Shown one piece after another: positions 37,626-49,402 of a stretch of 54,275 bases of DNA (position 1 is the stretch's first letter; the number at the start of each line of letters is the position of its first letter). The DNA lies in the NCBI GenBank assembly GCA_022764085.1, contig JALERP010000039.1, positions 1-54,275 of the forward strand, given 5' to 3'. Both the position numbers and the translations under genes were made by a program. Source of the stretch: Prevotella sp. (GTDB taxonomy: Bacteria > Bacteroidota > Bacteroidia > Bacteroidales > Bacteroidaceae). The notes beneath the pieces are model-generated. The model was not told the DNA's origin and ran no database searches. It worked only from the letters and a program-made list of their open reading frames with translations.

Positions 37626-38873
37626 ATGAACCTGTCGTTTTTTATAGCCAAGAGAATTTACGGTGACAAGGGCGACCGCCGCAAGGTGAGCCGTCCCGCC
37701 ATACATATTGCCACGGCAGGTGTGGCAATAGGACTTGCCGTGATGATACTCACCGTCTCTGTTGTATTGGGATTCAAACACACCATTCGCGACAAGGCTA
37801 TTGGTTTCGCCGGACATATACAAGTGGAGAATTTCCTCACTATGCAAAGCTCCGACCCTTATCCAGTCTGCATTGACGACAGTATGATGAATGTGCTGAG
37901 AAAAATTGAAGGGGTCAGACACGTCGAAAGGTTTGCATATACACAAGGCATTCTCAAGACCGACCAGGACTTTCTCGGTATAACATTCAAGGGCGTAGGC
38001 CCTGAATACGATTTTTCTTTCTTTAAGGAAAATCTCGTTAGCGGCACTATACCCTCCTTCAGCGACTCAGCCAACAAGGGACAAATACTCATATCGGCTG
38101 CCACATCTGACAAGATGATGCTCAAGACAGGCGACAAGGTCTTTGCCTACTTTATATCTGACAGCGGCGTGAAAGTGAGGAAGTTCACTGTATCCGGCAT
38201 ATTCCAGACAAACATGAGCCAGTTTGACAACACCCTTTGTTTCACCGACCTATACACTGCGCGAAAGTTGAACGGATGGGAAGACGGTCTGTGTACTGGT
38301 GCAGAATTGAAAGTGAGCGACTTCAAGGAAGTAAACACCGTGGCAGGACGGATTGAACAAAAGGTCAACCGTACATCCGACCGCGATGGTAACGTCATCA
38401 CTTCCCAGACAATCTACGAGGCTTATCCCCAGTTGTTCTCATGGCTTTCATTGCTCGATATCAACGTGTGGATAATACTTGCTCTAATGATTTGCGTGGC
38501 GGGGTTCACTATGATTTCCGGACTTCTCATCATCATCCTTGAACGCACACAGATGATAGGTGTGCTCAAGGCATTAGGTATGAGAAACAAGAGCGTGCGC
38601 CACACATTTCTATGGTTTGCTGTTTTCATAATTGGAAAGGGACTCATTATCGGTGATGCTATTGCCGCCGCCATTATTATACTTCAGATTAAGACAGGAT
38701 TCATCTCCCTCGACGCATCAACATACTACGTGAGCGAGGCTCCCACAGAGGTGAACATCCCCATTTTCCTGCTTATCAATGCCGCCACTCTGCTCATCAG
38801 CGTATTAGTACTGGTAGGTCCAAGTTATCTGATTTCCCACATTCATCCAGCAAAATCAATGAGATATGAATGA
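37626..38873 (+). CDS. ABC transporter permease of the LolC/LolE (FtsX) type
   Basis: A 415-residue inner-membrane protein: one N-terminal helix (HIATAGVAIGLAVMILTVSVVLG), a large periplasmic domain (residues about 55-275, MacB/LolC-like), and three C-terminal helices with the FtsX signature (ILALMICVAGFTMISGLLIII, LERTQMIGVLKALGMRNKS). Such permeases, with an ATPase, lift lipoproteins off the inner membrane. No partner ATPase (LolD) is next to it. It may be co-transcribed with the aminotransferase before it. Confidence 0.88.
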   Translation: MNLSFFIAKRIYGDKGDRRKVSRPAIHIATAGVAIGLAVMILTVSVVLGFKHTIRDKAIGFAGHIQVENFLTMQSSDPYPVCIDDSMMNVLRKIEGVRHVERFAYTQGILKTDQDFLGITFKGVGPEYDFSFFKENLVSGTIPSFSDSANKGQILISAATSDKMMLKTGDKVFAYFISDSGVKVRKFTVSGIFQTNMSQFDNTLCFTDLYTARKLNGWEDGLCTGAELKVSDFKEVNTVAGRIEQKVNRTSDRDGNVITSQTIYEAYPQLFSWLSLLDINVWIILALMICVAGFTMISGLLIIILERTQMIGVLKALGMRNKSVRHTFLWFAVFIIGKGLIIGDAIAAAIIILQIKTGFISLDASTYYVSEAPTEVNIPIFLLINAATLLISVLVLVGPSYLISHIHPAKSMRYE

Positions 38874-38929
38874 TTTTTTGTTCTAAATCTCATAAAAACA
38901 ACACTTTTTTGGCATTAATATAAAAATAA

Positions 38930-38995
38930 TGCACAAAAAGTTTTGGAATGTGCAGAAAAAGATATATCTTTGCACAAAAATTATACAATTGTGCA
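38930..38995. promoter_or_regulatory. Two matching 25-bp palindromes around the acyl-CoA synthetase promoter
   Basis: 38930-38954 and 38971-38995 each begin TGCACAAAAA and end TGTGCA, with exact 25-base length and centres 41 bases apart (about four helical turns). The first is centred on the -33 TTTG; the second starts at the end of the -7 box and ends one base before the ATG. This is the layout of a double repressor operator, and the second palindrome could also form an RNA hairpin at the translation start. Confidence 0.7.
38942..38972 (+). promoter_or_regulatory. Promoter for the first acyl-CoA synthetase
   Basis: TTTG (38942-38945) and TATCTTTG (38965-38972) are 19 bases apart. The -7 box ends 23 bases before the ATG at 38996, so the mRNA leader is very short. 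Confidence 0.8.
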
Positions 38996-40654
38996 ATGAA
39001 AACATTCAGCAGTTTCAATAAATACATTGAAAAGAGTATTATCAACAACTGGAACCAGAACGCCTTGACAGATTACAAAGGCATCACACTTCAGTATCAC
39101 GACGTGGCGCGAAAGATAGAAAAGCTCCACATCCTTTTTGAATATTCCGGAGTAAAAGAGGGCGATAAGATTGCCCTTTGCGGACGAAACTCCGCCCATT
39201 GGGCGGTGGCGTTTTTCGCAACCCTGACATACGGGGCAGTGGCGGTACCTATACAAAATGAGTTCAAGCCCGAACAAATCTACAATATCGTCAACCACAG
39301 CGAATCCAAACTGCTCTTCGTGGGCGACTACGTGGTCAAGGAAATAGACCCAAAGGAGATGCCAACACTTGAGGGTATCGTTAATCTTCCCGACTATTCC
39401 CTGATGCTCTCCCGTTCCGAGAAACTCACCTACGCACGCGAACATTTAAATGAAATATTCGGCAGACGGTTCCCATGCGCATTCCGCTCTGAAAACGTAA
39501 GCTATCATGAGGATAAGGCAGAGGAACTTGCAATCATCAATTATACAAGCGGTACTACTGGATTCTCCAAGGGAGTGATGCTGCCCTACCGTGCCCTTTG
39601 GGGCAACCTCGACTTCTGTCTTGATGCCATCGGCTCGCATATAAAGCCAGGCAGTTCAATACTCAGCATCCTTCCCATGGCACACATGTACGGAATGGCA
39701 GTGGAATTTATCTTCTCATTCGTACATGGTTGTCACCTTTTCTTCCTTACCCGCCTGCCGTCACCAGCTATCATTGCACAGGCTTTCGCCGACATCCATC
39801 CTGCAATAGTTATCTCTGTACCACTTGTTGTTGAGAAGATTATCCGCAAGTTAGTATTCCCGAAGATTCAGAACAACAAGGTAAGACTTCTGTGGAATAT
39901 GCCAGTCATCAACAGAAAGGTGAAGGAGAGAATATGCCAGATGGTGATGCAGGCATTCGGAGGTAACGCCTACGAGGTGGTCACCGGCGGCGCCGCCCTC
40001 AACCAGGAGATTGAGACGTTCCTAAAGAGCATCGACTTCCCGATTACTTCAGGTTATGGCGCCACGGAATGTGCCCCGCTCATCACATTCAGCGACTGGC
40101 ACGACTTCCAGCCAGGAAGCTGCGGTACACCTTTATATAATATGGAGGTTAAGATACTTAGCAGCGACCCTGAGAACATACCAGGCGAAATTGTGGCCCG
40201 CGGCACTAATGTAATGTTAGGATATTACAAGAACGAGGACGCCACAAAGGAGGTACTTGACAAGGACGGATGGTATCACACCGGCGACCTTGCCACAATG
40301 TCTGCCGACGGTCACGTCTTCATACGTGGACGCATCAAGAACATGCTGCTTGGCGCAAACGGACAGAACGTCTATCCAGAGGAAATCGAGGACAAGCTCA
40401 ACTCAATGGCTATGGTCACAGAAAGCCTTATCGTACAACGAGGCGACAAACTTGTAGGATTGGTATTCCCTGACTTCGAGGAGGCACAGTCGATGAACTT
40501 CAATGACGCTGATATCGTGAGTGTGATGGAGCAGAACCGCAAGGAGCTAAACGAGCAACTCCCGTCCTTCAGCCATCTCTCGGCAATAGAAATACGTAAT
40601 GAGGAGTTCCAGAAAACTCCAAAGAAGAGCATCAAGCGCTATCTTTACAAATAA
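38996..40654 (+). CDS. Long-chain fatty acid-CoA ligase, paralogue 1
   Basis: A 552-residue AMP-forming acyl-CoA synthetase, membrane-associated in its family, that activates fatty acids through an acyl-AMP intermediate. Phosphate-binding loop INYTSGTTGFSKGVM, SGYGATECAP, YHTGDLATM and the catalytic C-terminal lysine in FQKTPKKSIKRYLYK are all present. The ATG at 38996 sits just after the second 25-bp palindrome; an upstream frame from 38948 lies in the promoter and is rejected. The next gene, 30 bases on, is a close paralogue of nearly equal length. Confidence 0.93.
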   Translation: MKTFSSFNKYIEKSIINNWNQNALTDYKGITLQYHDVARKIEKLHILFEYSGVKEGDKIALCGRNSAHWAVAFFATLTYGAVAVPIQNEFKPEQIYNIVNHSESKLLFVGDYVVKEIDPKEMPTLEGIVNLPDYSLMLSRSEKLTYAREHLNEIFGRRFPCAFRSENVSYHEDKAEELAIINYTSGTTGFSKGVMLPYRALWGNLDFCLDAIGSHIKPGSSILSILPMAHMYGMAVEFIFSFVHGCHLFFLTRLPSPAIIAQAFADIHPAIVISVPLVVEKIIRKLVFPKIQNNKVRLLWNMPVINRKVKERICQMVMQAFGGNAYEVVTGGAALNQEIETFLKSIDFPITSGYGATECAPLITFSDWHDFQPGSCGTPLYNMEVKILSSDPENIPGEIVARGTNVMLGYYKNEDATKEVLDKDGWYHTGDLATMSADGHVFIRGRIKNMLLGANGQNVYPEEIEDKLNSMAMVTESLIVQRGDKLVGLVFPDFEEAQSMNFNDADIVSVMEQNRKELNEQLPSFSHLSAIEIRNEEFQKTPKKSIKRYLYK

Positions 40655-40684
40655 CTTGTCAACTCGCCAACTAATAATACAGTT

Positions 40685-42337
40685 ATGACTTCATTCAACG
40701 AAATAATTGAAAAAAGCATTATTGACAACTGGGACTTAGACGCCCTGACAGACTATAAGGGCATCACCCTCCAGTATCATGATGTGGCGCGAAAAATTGA
40801 AAAACTCCACATTATGTTTGAGAACTCAGGATTGCAGCGCGGCGACAAGATTGCCTTGTGCGGCCGAAACTCCGCCCACTGGGCAGTTGCCTTCCTCGCC
40901 ACCCTCACCTATGGCGCTGTTGCAGTACCCATTCTGCATGAGTTCACACCCGAACAGATTCATAATATTGTGAATCATAGTGAGGCGAAGATTCTCTTTG
41001 TGGGAGATATTGTCGCCACACAGGTGGATGCCACCAAGATGCCGGCTCTTGAAGGTATCATAAATATTCCCGACTACTCTCTCGCCTTGTCGCGCACAGA
41101 TAAACTTACATACGCACGCGAACACCTCAACGAGATGTTCGGCAGGAAATACCCCAAGTTTTTCCGCCGACAACACGTCAGCTACTACCACGAGCAGTGC
41201 CCCGATGAACTGGCACTCATCAACTACACCAGCGGCACTACAGGATTCTCCAAGGGAGTCATGATACCCTACCGGGCAATATGGGGCAACTACGATTTTG
41301 CCGTGCACGTGCTCGGTAATGTGCTCAAACAGGGCGACAAGGTCATCAGCATTCTGCCTATGGCACACATGTACGGTATGGCATTCGAGTTCATATTTGA
41401 ATTCCTTCAGGGTTGCCATATCTATTATCTCACCCGCATCCCTTCTCCAGCCATCATAGCACAGGCATTTGCCGACGTACAACCACAAATTATCATTGCC
41501 GTACCGCTTATCATCGAAAAAATCATACGCAAGAAGGTATTCCCGAAACTACAGACTGGAAAGGTGCGCCTGCTTCGTAATATCCCGCTTATCAACAAGA
41601 AGGTGGAAGAGAAAATCTGCGAACAGGTGAAAATGGCTTTTGGCGGCAAATTCTACGAGATTATAATCGGTGGCGCAGCATTCAACCAGGAGGTGGAACA
41701 GTTCCTGCACCGCATCAACTTCCCATTTACCGTAGGCTACGGAGCCACCGAGTGCGCCCCCATTATATGCTATTCCGATTACCAGTCGTTTGTTCCCGGC
41801 AGTTGCGGAAGGGCTGTAATACACATGGAGGTGAAGATTGACAGCCCCGACCCCGAAAACATACCAGGAGAGATTCTCGCAAGGGGTACTAACGTGATGC
41901 TCGGATACTACAAGAACGAGGAGGCTACACGGCAGACCATCGACATCGAGGGATGGTATCACACCGGCGACCTTGGCACGATGGACTCCTACGGCAACGT
42001 ATTCATCAAGGGACGCTCCAAGAACATGCTCTTAGGTCCCAGCGGACAGAACATCTATCCCGAGGAAATAGAAGACAGACTCAACTCTATGCCACTTGTA
42101 GTGGAGAGTATAGTGGTACAGAGAGACACCAAACTCGTGGCACTGGTTTATCCAGACTTCGACGAAGCTAAGAATATGGGTATCGGCAAGACTGACATCG
42201 AGGCGCAGATGCAGCAGAACTTGCAAGACCTCAACGCTACCCAACCCGCCTACTGCAAACTGTCCTCTATCGAAATACAGAATACAGAGTTCGAAAAGAC
42301 ACCCAAGAAGAGTATCAAGAGATATTTATACAAATAA
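40685..42337 (+). CDS. Long-chain fatty acid-CoA ligase, paralogue 2
   Basis: A 550-residue enzyme closely similar to the gene before it along its whole length: DALTDYKGITLQYHDVARKIEKLH is almost shared word for word, as are GRNSAHWAVAF, the loop INYTSGTTGFSKGVM, GYGATECAP, YHTGDL and the ending KTPKKSIKRYLYK. It looks like a tandem duplication that has since diverged (for example IIGGAAFNQEVEQFLHRINF against VTGGAALNQEIETFLKSIDF). Probably transcribed from the same promoter. Whether the two differ in chain-length preference cannot be told. Confidence 0.93.
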   Translation: MTSFNEIIEKSIIDNWDLDALTDYKGITLQYHDVARKIEKLHIMFENSGLQRGDKIALCGRNSAHWAVAFLATLTYGAVAVPILHEFTPEQIHNIVNHSEAKILFVGDIVATQVDATKMPALEGIINIPDYSLALSRTDKLTYAREHLNEMFGRKYPKFFRRQHVSYYHEQCPDELALINYTSGTTGFSKGVMIPYRAIWGNYDFAVHVLGNVLKQGDKVISILPMAHMYGMAFEFIFEFLQGCHIYYLTRIPSPAIIAQAFADVQPQIIIAVPLIIEKIIRKKVFPKLQTGKVRLLRNIPLINKKVEEKICEQVKMAFGGKFYEIIIGGAAFNQEVEQFLHRINFPFTVGYGATECAPIICYSDYQSFVPGSCGRAVIHMEVKIDSPDPENIPGEILARGTNVMLGYYKNEEATRQTIDIEGWYHTGDLGTMDSYGNVFIKGRSKNMLLGPSGQNIYPEEIEDRLNSMPLVVESIVVQRDTKLVALVYPDFDEAKNMGIGKTDIEAQMQQNLQDLNATQPAYCKLSSIEIQNTEFEKTPKKSIKRYLYK

Positions 42338-42346
42338 GGAAAAAAG

Positions 42347-42393
42347 AAAAGTCCCTACAAGCGCGACATAACCGCCACTTGATAGGGACTTTT
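42347..42393. terminator. Two-way terminator between the ligase gene and tRNA-Ser
   Basis: AAAAGTCCCTA (42347-42357) pairs with TAGGGACTTTT (42383-42393) across a 25-base loop. A-run on one side and T-run on the other let it serve both the rightward ligase genes and the leftward tRNA. Confidence 0.75.
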
Positions 42394-42395
42394 TG

Positions 42396-42483
42396 CGGAG
42401 AGTGAGGGATTCAAACCCCCGATACCCGGAAAGGGTATACCGGATTTCGAGTCCAGCGCATTCGGTCACTCTGCCAACTCTCC
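42396..42483 (-). tRNA. tRNA-Ser(CGA)
   Basis: Eighty-eight bases with a long variable arm (TATACCC/GGGTATC pairing region) as in class II tRNAs. Acceptor GGAGAGT/ACTCTCC, discriminator G, D loop GGCAGAGTGACCG, anticodon stem CTGGA/TCCGG around CTCGAAA (anticodon CGA, reads UCG), T arm with GTTTGAATC. CCA is not encoded. Own promoter at 42499-42506. Confidence 0.95.
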
Positions 42484-42498
42484 TCGTATTTGCGGGTG

Positions 42499-42506
42499 CA
42501 AAGTTA
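42499..42506 (-). promoter_or_regulatory. Promoter -7 box for tRNA-Ser
   Basis: Read leftward TAACTTTG then GCACCCGC, 15 bases before the mature 5' end of the tRNA. Confidence 0.65.
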
Positions 42507-42552
42507 ATAATTTTATTGGAAACCACAAAAGAAATTTGCAATTTTAACATAA

Positions 42553-43137
42553 ATGAACACATTTGACATCCTATTCCTTGCTGTGGCTCTTGCCATGGAC
42601 TGCTTTACGGTATCAATAGTCAGCGGTGTGATTATGAAACGTTGGACAGCCGCTCCAATGCTGCGTATGAGCTTTCTATTCGGCTTGTTCCAGGCTCTCA
42701 TGCCATTGGCGGGCTGGCTTGGCATATCATTCTTCAGCACTTACCTTGCTTCCGTTGACCATTGGATAGCTTTTGGCCTTCTTGCCTTCATTGGCGGCAA
42801 GATGATAAAGGAGTCTTTTGAGGATGAAGATGAGCAACATCCTCATTTCAACCCCTCGCGCCTGCGCACCCAACTCATGCTCTCCATAGCTACAAGCATA
42901 GATGCACTTGCCGTTGGTATCTCCTTTGCATGTCTTGGTTACGAGTCTCTTTCTTCCCTCACATTCCCGCTAACCGTCATCGGTATGGTATCTGTGATAT
43001 TTGCCATTGCAGGTCATCTACTCGGCATACACTTTGGCAATGCCATTGCCCGTCGGCTGCGTCCGGAGCTTTTCGGGGGAATAGTACTGCTAATCATAGG
43101 TGTGAAGATACTCGTAACACATCTATTTGAGTTGTAA
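42553..43137 (+). CDS. mntP: Manganese efflux pump MntP
   Basis: A 194-residue inner-membrane protein of the MntP (DUF204) family, with six hydrophobic helices in two repeats. Both repeats show the conserved acidic motif: LAVALAMDCFTVSI near the start and SIATSIDALAVGISF in the middle; the Asp residues are the proposed metal-path residues. GGKMIKESFEDEDEQHPHF forms the central loop. It should export Mn(II) from the cytoplasm. No manganese riboswitch is visible in the 69-base leader. It converges on the PAP2 gene with only four bases between. Confidence 0.92.
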   Translation: MNTFDILFLAVALAMDCFTVSIVSGVIMKRWTAAPMLRMSFLFGLFQALMPLAGWLGISFFSTYLASVDHWIAFGLLAFIGGKMIKESFEDEDEQHPHFNPSRLRTQLMLSIATSIDALAVGISFACLGYESLSSLTFPLTVIGMVSVIFAIAGHLLGIHFGNAIARRLRPELFGGIVLLIIGVKILVTHLFEL

Positions 43138-43141
43138 TTCT

Positions 43142-43681
43142 CTAAAACCTCAACGAGGCGCACAGTCCCTTGCCGTTGCCATCGAACAAGGCGGGAGAGA
43201 TGGACAGTTCAGTGTTTTTGCCGAAGGGGGTGGCATAGATAAGTGCAGCACCTGCACCAATTGCCGCACCGACAATCACATCCCACCAGTCGTGCTTATC
43301 AGCATAAGTGCGCCCCCAGGCCACGTATGCCGACACAGCGTAGGCTGGAATACCCCATTTCCATCCATATCTCTTCATAAGGAAAGTGGAACCGTCGAAG
43401 GCTAATGCTGTATGGGTACTTGGAAAAGCGTGACTGCCACTGCCGTCGGGCCTGTCCTTCTTGACAGCTGCCTCAAGGGCATAGTTCACCACAAGTGTCG
43501 TAGCGGAACTCAACCCCAACTGCACGGCACCCTTCATATCGTCATTGGAAATTGCAAGGCATACTCCAGATAACGTTGGCACCACACACAACACATCCGT
43601 AGACCTATCAACAAACTTTGACTGACCTTTCACATTAGCGATACCCAAAAACATCGCGACAAAAAACAATATTCCTCTCAT
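43142..43681 (-). CDS. PAP2 family phosphatase
   Basis: A 179-residue exported or membrane protein (MRGILFFVAMFLGIANVKGQ signal peptide). The three PAP2 motifs are KKDRPDGSGSHAF (KxxxxxxRP), FPSTHTA (PSGH with Gly replaced by Thr) and GRTYADKHDWWDV (SRxxxxxHxxxD with the first Ser replaced by Gly). All key residues (K, RP, S-H, R, H, D) are kept. Substrate may be phosphatidic acid, undecaprenyl pyrophosphate or another phosphate ester. It starts right after the terminator of the rplT operon. Confidence 0.87.
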   Translation of the reverse strand: MRGILFFVAMFLGIANVKGQSKFVDRSTDVLCVVPTLSGVCLAISNDDMKGAVQLGLSSATTLVVNYALEAAVKKDRPDGSGSHAFPSTHTALAFDGSTFLMKRYGWKWGIPAYAVSAYVAWGRTYADKHDWWDVIVGAAIGAGAALIYATPFGKNTELSISPALFDGNGKGLCASLRF

Positions 43682-43693
43682 AAATAAAAATAA

Positions 43694-43727
43694 TAAAAAA
43701 GAGACCCCTTCTTGCGAAAGGGTCTCT
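43694..43727 (-). terminator. Terminator of the infC-rpmI-rplT operon
   Basis: Read leftward, AGAGACCCTTT (43727-43717), loop TCGCAAG, then GGGGTCTCT pairing and six T residues (to 43694). One A:C mismatch in an otherwise 11-bp stem. Confidence 0.8.
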
Positions 43728-43749
43728 TCGAAGACTTGGTTATTGCGAA

Positions 43750-44094
43750 TTACTTAACCTTCTCTACGATAGCCTTGAAAGCCTCGGGGTTGTTAACGGC
43801 GAGGTCAGCGAGCACCTTACGGTTGATCTCGATACCAGCCTTGTTCAGAGCACCCATAAGCACTGAGTAGCTCATACCCTCAAGACGTGCGGCAGCGTTG
43901 ATACGCTGAATCCACAATGCGCGGAAATTGCGCTTCTTGGTGCGGCGGTCACGGTAAGCGTAGGTCAAACCCTTCTCCCAGGTGTTCTTGGCTACGGTCC
44001 AAACATTCTTGCGGGCTCCAAAGTAGCCGCGAGTAAGTTTCAAAATTCTCTTTCTCTTTGCTCTTGAAGCAACGTGATTAACTGATCTTGGCAT
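43750..44094 (-). CDS. rplT: 50S ribosomal protein L20
   Basis: A 114-residue protein of standard length, first to be assembled onto 23S rRNA; the N-terminal region is basic ([29 protein letters not shown]). The core [41 protein letters not shown] is diagnostic. Last gene of the infC-rpmI-rplT operon; 35 bases separate it from rpmI. Confidence 0.98.
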   Translation of the reverse strand: MPRSVNHVASRAKRKRILKLTRGYFGARKNVWTVAKNTWEKGLTYAYRDRRTKKRNFRALWIQRINAAARLEGMSYSVLMGALNKAGIEINRKVLADLAVNNPEAFKAIVEKVK

Positions 44095-44129
44095 AGTTTT
44101 CTTACTTTTAAAATGTTAGACAATAGGGA

Positions 44130-44327
44130 TTAACGGAGACACAACAGGTCGCGTACCTGCTTGAGGTTACTTCTGTCCACGATAGTGTCGTGTACCAGAT
44201 TACGCTTTTGCTTCTTTGTCTTCTTAGTCAGAATGTGACTGTGGTAAGCATGTGCTCTCTTAACCTTACCTGTACCGGTGAAGCGGAATCTCTTCTTAGC
44301 TCCGGAATTTGTCTTTACTTTTGGCAT
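44130..44327 (-). CDS. rpmI: 50S ribosomal protein L35
   Basis: A 65-residue, strongly basic protein, normal length. [44 protein letters not shown] is the typical L35 sequence. Preceded by an AT-rich 75-base spacer that contains a hairpin at 44365-44396. Confidence 0.97.
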   Translation of the reverse strand: MPKVKTNSGAKKRFRFTGTGKVKRAHAYHSHILTKKTKKQKRNLVHDTIVDRSNLKQVRDLLCLR

Positions 44328-44364
44328 TTTTTTTAATGTTTTAATTAATTGTTATTTATTTTAC

Positions 44365-44396
44365 AGTGGCAACGCATATACCGGGCGTTACGCACT
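44365..44396 (-). other. Hairpin in the infC-rpmI spacer, possible ribosomal-protein leader
   Basis: Read leftward, AGTG-C-GTAACG pairs with CGTTGC-CACT (10 bp with one bulged base, one G-T) around an 11-base loop. It is GC-rich in an AT-rich spacer and no T-run follows, so it is more likely a regulatory or processing structure than a terminator. L20-controlled leaders at this place are known from other phyla. Confidence 0.5.
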
Positions 44397-44402
44397 TTCT
44401 TC

Positions 44403-45104
44403 TTATTCCTTTATATTCAATTTCTTCTTGGCGTCAGCACTCATCTTGGCATTTGCAAAGAGTCCACCATTTGAGGGGATTTCAATGTCCTGCTCTTCTA
44501 CCTCTGCCTGAGGTTTGCGAGTGTCTTTCTGCTCAATGGCCTTCTTCTCACGATCCAGCGCCTGTTGGCTCTTCTTTGCCTGGCCTGCCTTCTTTGGCGC
44601 AAGATAGAGGAACATCTTCTTGCCTTCCAGCGACGGCATATGCTCAACCTTGCCGTATTCCTCAAGGTCGTTGGCAAAACGCAACAGAAGCACCTCGCCC
44701 TGCTCCTTGAACAGGATTGAACGTCCACGGAAGAACACGTATGCCCTCACCTTGTTGCCGTCCTCAAGGAACTCCTTGGCATGCTTGAGCTTGAACTGGT
44801 AGTCGTGCTCGTCGGTCTGTGGCCCGAAGCGTATTTCCTTCACCTCCACCTTCACCTGCTTTGCCTTCATCTCCTTGGCACGCTTTTTCTGCTGGTAGAG
44901 GAACTTCGAATAGTCGATGAGACGACATACGGGGGGATTGGCATTGGGAGAAATCTCCACTAAGTCAACACCCTGATCACGCGCCATGTCAAGAGCCTGG
45001 CGTGTGGGAACTACTGTAGATCCGCTGTCTCCGACAACGCGGACTTCACGTGAACGTATCTGCTCATTGATACGATACTGGTTCTTTATATTGTCATTCT
45101 TCAT
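44403..45104 (-). CDS. infC: Translation initiation factor IF-3
   Basis: A 233-residue protein, longer than the about 180 of E. coli. The N domain ([16 protein letters not shown]...[21 protein letters not shown]), linker and C domain ([28 protein letters not shown]) are complete. Residues about 180-233 are an added Lys/Glu/Ala-rich tail, a feature of Bacteroidetes IF-3. The start is an ordinary ATG, not the AUU used in E. coli for autoregulation. First of infC-rpmI-rplT, with its own promoter. Confidence 0.96.
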   Translation of the reverse strand: MKNDNIKNQYRINEQIRSREVRVVGDSGSTVVPTRQALDMARDQGVDLVEISPNANPPVCRLIDYSKFLYQQKKRAKEMKAKQVKVEVKEIRFGPQTDEHDYQFKLKHAKEFLEDGNKVRAYVFFRGRSILFKEQGEVLLLRFANDLEEYGKVEHMPSLEGKKMFLYLAPKKAGQAKKSQQALDREKKAIEQKDTRKPQAEVEEQDIEIPSNGGLFANAKMSADAKKKLNIKE

Positions 45105-45128
45105 TCAACTATTTTTGAAAATCGGGTG

Positions 45129-45136
45129 CAAAGGTA
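45129..45136 (-). promoter_or_regulatory. Promoter -7 box for infC
   Basis: Read leftward TACCTTTG followed by GCACCCG, 24 bases before the infC ATG. It abuts the AATTCTT repeat at 45143-45178, which therefore occupies the upstream promoter region. Confidence 0.75.
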
Positions 45137-45142
45137 CTAATA

Positions 45143-45178
45143 AATTTTAAGAATTAAGAATTAAGAATTAAGAATTTT
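45143..45178. repeat. AATTAAGA tandem repeat upstream of infC
   Basis: Four copies of TTAAGAA(T) in a row, same class as the repeats at 4378-4412 and 5346-5391. It separates the ligA end from the infC promoter. Confidence 0.7.
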
Positions 45179-45208
45179 ATCTTACGCCTCATCTTTTAAC
45201 CTTTTTTA

Positions 45209-48446
<3,238 letters not shown>

Positions 48447-48465
48447 TTTTATTACATTTTTGGTG

Positions 48466-48473
48466 CAAAAGTA
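48466..48473 (-). promoter_or_regulatory. Promoter -7 box for the MltF-like gene
   Basis: Read leftward TACTTTTG followed by GCACC. It faces the hisG promoter; the two -7 boxes are about 32 bases apart, back to back. Confidence 0.7.
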
Positions 48474-48505
48474 CACATTTTCTTGCATATTACCATATTT
48501 TTCAC

Positions 48506-48513
48506 TAATTTTG
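48506..48513 (+). promoter_or_regulatory. Promoter -7 box for hisG
   Basis: TAATTTTG followed by CATC, 37 bases before the hisG ATG; CTTG at 48482-48485 is 20 bases upstream. The leader is too short for a his attenuator, and no histidine-rich leader peptide is seen. Confidence 0.7.
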
Positions 48514-48550
48514 CATCGAAATTTTGAGAATTAAACAAAAAGAACAAGAA

Positions 48551-49402
48551 ATGTTAAGAATTGCAGTACAGTCAAAAGGCCGTCTTTTCGACGACACAAT
48601 GAATCTTCTCGCCGAAGCAGACATAAAGGTCAGCGCAAGCAAGCGCACCCTTCTGGTGCAGTCATCAAATTTCCCCTTAGAGGTGCTTTATCTCCGCGAC
48701 GACGATATCCCGCAGAGCGTGGCAAGCGGAGTGGCAGACCTTGGCGTGGTAGGTGAGAACGAATTCGTAGAGCGTGGCGAGGAAGCGGAGATTATCTCCC
48801 GCCTCGGATTCAGCAAATGCCGACTCTCGTTGGCTATCCCCAAGGACATTGACTATCCCGGACTTGAGTGGTTTAACGGCAAGAAGATTGCCACTTCATA
48901 TCCTGGAATACTGCGACATTTCATGGATAAGCACGGTATCAACACCGAGATTCACGTCATCACAGGCAGTGTGGAGATTTCTCCGGGCATAGGTCTCGCC
49001 GACGGTATTTTCGACATCGTCAGCAGCGGCTCAACCCTCGTGAGCAACAACCTGCGCGAGGTGGAGATTGTCATGCAGAGCGAAGCACTGCTCATTGGAA
49101 ACAAGGACATGGACGCGGAGAAGCGCAAGACCCTCCAGGAAATGCTATTCCGCTTCGAGGCGGTACGCAGTGCCGAAGACAAGAAATACGTCAGGATGAA
49201 CGCCCCCAAGGCACGCCTTCAGGAAATCATCGACGTGCTTCCCGGTCTTAAGAGTCCCACCATCATACCGTTGGCGGATGAAGACTGGTGCTCTGTCCAC
49301 ACAGTTCTCGACCAGAAACGATTCTGGGAAATCATCGGAAAGTTAAAGGACATGGGGGCACAGGGCATCCTTGTCACTCCAATCGAAAAAATGATTCTGT
49401 AA
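48551..49402 (+). CDS. hisG: ATP phosphoribosyltransferase, long form
   Basis: A 283-residue enzyme, the first and feedback-inhibited step of histidine synthesis (ATP + PRPP to phosphoribosyl-ATP). LRIAVQSKGRLFDD, VADLGVVGENEF and the PRPP loop DIVSSGSTLVSNNL are present, and the C-terminal ACT-like regulatory domain (residues about 210-283) identifies the long HisG that needs no HisZ. The ATG at 48551 gives the normal start; a TTG nine codons upstream lies between it and the promoter. hisD starts on the next base after its TAA. Confidence 0.97.
   Translation: MLRIAVQSKGRLFDDTMNLLAEADIKVSASKRTLLVQSSNFPLEVLYLRDDDIPQSVASGVADLGVVGENEFVERGEEAEIISRLGFSKCRLSLAIPKDIDYPGLEWFNGKKIATSYPGILRHFMDKHGINTEIHVITGSVEISPGIGLADGIFDIVSSGSTLVSNNLREVEIVMQSEALLIGNKDMDAEKRKTLQEMLFRFEAVRSAEDKKYVRMNAPKARLQEIIDVLPGLKSPTIIPLADEDWCSVHTVLDQKRFWEIIGKLKDMGAQGILVTPIEKMIL

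Noticed and set aside
42484..42552. Manganese riboswitch before mntP
   Set aside because: The 69-base leader is AT-rich with no hairpin pattern of the yybP-ykoY type.
48514..48550. Histidine attenuator before hisG
   Set aside because: The leader is only about 30 bases, without His codons or terminator structure.
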